In this document: positions 62,706 through 64,000 of the stretch, one piece after another | How positions within the stretch are numbered: position 1 is the first letter of the stretch | Layout: every line of letters begins with the position of its first letter | DNA from: Acidovorax sp. HDW3 | GTDB taxonomy: Bacteria; Pseudomonadota; Gammaproteobacteria; Burkholderiales; Burkholderiaceae_C | Direction of reading: 5' to 3' | Length of the DNA: 64,000 nucleotides | Assembly (NCBI RefSeq): GCF_011303755.1 | Contig: NZ_CP049885.1 | Location: 2,152,001 to 2,216,000, forward strand | Made by a program: the position numbers and the translations under genes | The notes under the pieces: model-generated | Database searches by the model: none | The model's input: the letters and a program-made list of their open reading frames with translations, nothing else | What the model was told of the DNA's origin: nothing

Positions 62706-63683
62706 ATGGAAATCTTCGACTACGACAACATCCTGCTGCTGCCGCGCAAGTGCCGCGTGCAAAGCCGCGCCGAGTGCGACGCCAGCGTGGAGCTGGGCGG
62801 GCGGCGCTTCAAGCTGCCCGCCGTGCCCGCCAACATGAAGACGGTGGTGGATGAAAAAATCTGCACCTGGCTGGCGCAAAACGGCTACTTCTACGTCATG
62901 CACCGCTTCGACCTGGACAACCTGCAGTTCGTGCGCGACATGCACGCCAAGGGTTGCTACGCCTCGATCTCGCTGGGCGTGAAGGCGCCCGATTACGCCA
63001 CCGTCGATCGCTTCAAGGCCGAAGGCATCACGCCCGAGTACGTCACCATCGACATCGCCCACGGCCACGCCGACAGCGTCAAGGAGATGATCCAGTACCT
63101 CAAGGCCCACCTGCCCGGCGCCTTCGTCATTGCCGGCAACGTCGGCACGCCCGAGGCCGTGATCGACCTGGAGAACTGGGGCGCCGACGCCACCAAGGTC
63201 GGCATCGGTCCGGGCAAGGTCTGCATCACCAAGCTCAAGACCGGCTTTGGCACGGGCGGCTGGCAGCTGTCAGCGCTCAAGTGGTGCGCGCGCGTGGCCA
63301 CCAAGCCCATCATTGCCGACGGCGGCATCCGAAGCCACGGCGACATCGCCAAGAGCATCCGCTTTGGCGCCACCATGGTCATGATCGGCTCGCTCTTTGC
63401 CGGCCACGAGGAATCGCCCGGCAAGACCGTGGAGGTGGACGGCGAGCTGTACAAGGAGTACTACGGCTCGGCCAGCGACTTCAACAAGGGCGAGTACAAG
63501 CACGTCGAGGGCAAGCGCATTCTGGAGCCCGTCAAGGGCAAGCTGGCCGAAACCCTGATCGAGATGGAGCAGGACGTGCAAAGCTCCATCAGCTACGCCG
63601 GCGGCAAGAAGCTGCTCGACATCCGCAAGGTGAACTACGTCATCCTCGGCGGCGACAACGCCGGTGAGCACCTGCTCATGTAA
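62706..63683 (+). CDS. guaC: GMP reductase
   Basis: NADPH-dependent conversion of GMP to IMP and ammonia, connecting guanine and adenine nucleotide pools. The 325-residue TIM-barrel protein is of the shorter GuaC2 type: [18 protein letters not shown] at the start, [20 protein letters not shown] with Cys173, and [20 protein letters not shown]. It has no CBS domains, unlike IMP dehydrogenase. AGGAG lies ten bases upstream of the ATG at 62706. The leader contains a terminator hairpin suggesting attenuation. It converges with the hydrolase gene at the window edge. Confidence 0.95.
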   Translation: MEIFDYDNILLLPRKCRVQSRAECDASVELGGRRFKLPAVPANMKTVVDEKICTWLAQNGYFYVMHRFDLDNLQFVRDMHAKGCYASISLGVKAPDYATVDRFKAEGITPEYVTIDIAHGHADSVKEMIQYLKAHLPGAFVIAGNVGTPEAVIDLENWGADATKVGIGPGKVCITKLKTGFGTGGWQLSALKWCARVATKPIIADGGIRSHGDIAKSIRFGATMVMIGSLFAGHEESPGKTVEVDGELYKEYYGSASDFNKGEYKHVEGKRILEPVKGKLAETLIEMEQDVQSSISYAGGKKLLDIRKVNYVILGGDNAGEHLLM

Positions 63684-63698
63684 CGCGCCCAGCCAGCG

Positions 63699-64000
63699 CT
63701 ACAGGCGCAACAGGTTCTGCGCCATGTGGTGCAGGTCGTGGCCGGGCTGGGCGAGCGCGTCGAGCATGGCGTAGTGGTTCAGCCCCGGCAGCACCTGGCA
63801 GCGCGGCACGGCGTGCGAGTGCCAGCGCACCTCGATCAGGCGGCACTGGCGCTGGTATTCCTCGCTCTCCTCGCCGCCCACCACGGCGTGCAAAATGCCC
63901 TCGGTCGGCGCCGACAGCAGCGCCGGGCTAAAGCGCTCGATCTGGTCGTCATTGAGCTGCAGCACGGCCTGCAAAAACGGCGTGTGCATGAGCGGTGTCA
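63699..64000 (-). CDS. Alpha/beta hydrolase, arylformamidase-like (5' end outside window)
   Basis: Only the last 100 or so residues are visible; the frame stays open to base 64000, so the start is beyond the window. The fragment contains FSPALLSAPTEGILHAVVGG and LPGLNHYAMLDALAQPGHDL, where the histidine in LNHY is the expected catalytic residue and the acidic partner is near GGEESEEYQRQ. The pattern resembles kynurenine formamidase-like esterases (alpha/beta-hydrolase superfamily). The call is a family guess from the C-terminus only. Confidence 0.65.
   Translation of the reverse strand, partial: TPLMHTPFLQAVLQLNDDQIERFSPALLSAPTEGILHAVVGGEESEEYQRQCRLIEVRWHSHAVPRCQVLPGLNHYAMLDALAQPGHDLHHMAQNLLRL

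Overview
The window is a high-GC (roughly two-thirds G+C) chromosomal segment from a betaproteobacterium, most likely family Comamonadaceae (Acidovorax/Comamonas-like). The evidence is gene order and protein flavour: the lepA-lepB-DUF4845-rnc-era-recO-pdxJ-acpS-nagZ run, the rpoE-rseA-degP run, the yceD-rpmF-plsX-fabH-fabD-fabG-acpP-fabF run, the polA/DUF2782/thrB/BPSS1780-type/uvrD neighbourhood, and a family of short dispersed palindromes. No rRNA, tRNA, CRISPR array, prophage or insertion-sequence transposase was found. Coding density is very high and most neighbouring genes overlap by 1-4 bases (ATGA or TGATG junctions).

Layout. 1-2924 (+): end of lysS, a REC-GGDEF response regulator, an MscS-type channel. 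2854-11327 (-): lepA through nagZ, that is translation factor, signal peptidase, RNase III, Era GTPase, RecO, PLP synthesis, holo-ACP synthase and peptidoglycan recycling. 3988-4358 is gene-free and filled with nested inverted repeats. 11457-14770 (-): envelope-stress sigma factor RpoE, anti-sigma RseA, DegQ/MucD protease and a small membrane protein. 14786-21140 (-): fatty-acid synthesis cluster with ribosomal protein L32 and YceD. 21167-23628 (+): Maf/YceF, an RsmI-like methylase, PnuC and a ribosylnicotinamide kinase. 23692-26792 (-): SppA-type protease, Rieske protein, Gph, RluC. 26793-27355: long leader of rne; 27356-30325 (+): RNase E. 30486-35029 (+): YaaA, prolyl-4-hydroxylase-like oxygenase, OPT transporter, QueF. 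35049-50583 (-): Aer-like receptor, DinB, PbpC, a tandem-domain methylglyoxal synthase, a GST, a 1987-residue alpha-2-macroglobulin, a TctC/Bug binding protein, ArgH. 50636-52429 (+): AlgZ/AlgR-like two-component pair. 52398-57111 (-): ZIP transporter, AzlD/AzlC, DNA polymerase I. 57200-60144 (+): secreted unknown, DUF2782, homoserine kinase, membrane protein, small unknown. 60148-62499 (-): UvrD. 62706-63683 (+): GMP reductase. 63699-64000 (-): end of an alpha/beta hydrolase.

The region is mostly housekeeping. Its most unusual property is a dispersed palindromic element of about 45-60 bp (core TAGCTGCTAGCGCTTG, a short loop, then CAAGCGCTAGAGGCC). About ten copies lie between genes. At least six more lie inside protein genes without breaking the frame (era, pbpC, polA, uvrD, the alpha-2-macroglobulin gene and the DUF2782 gene, probably also algR), mostly at domain linkers or termini. 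Further copies supply or touch start or stop codons of nagZ, zip, fabH, the ribosylnicotinamide kinase and era. In era, pbpC, polA and uvrD the element lies in the same orientation and the same reading frame, giving a recognisable shared peptide pattern. I cannot demonstrate a wholly new defence or metabolic system in the window. The tandem methylglyoxal synthase, the guaC leader terminator and the inverted-repeat island near acpS are the other points worth a second look.
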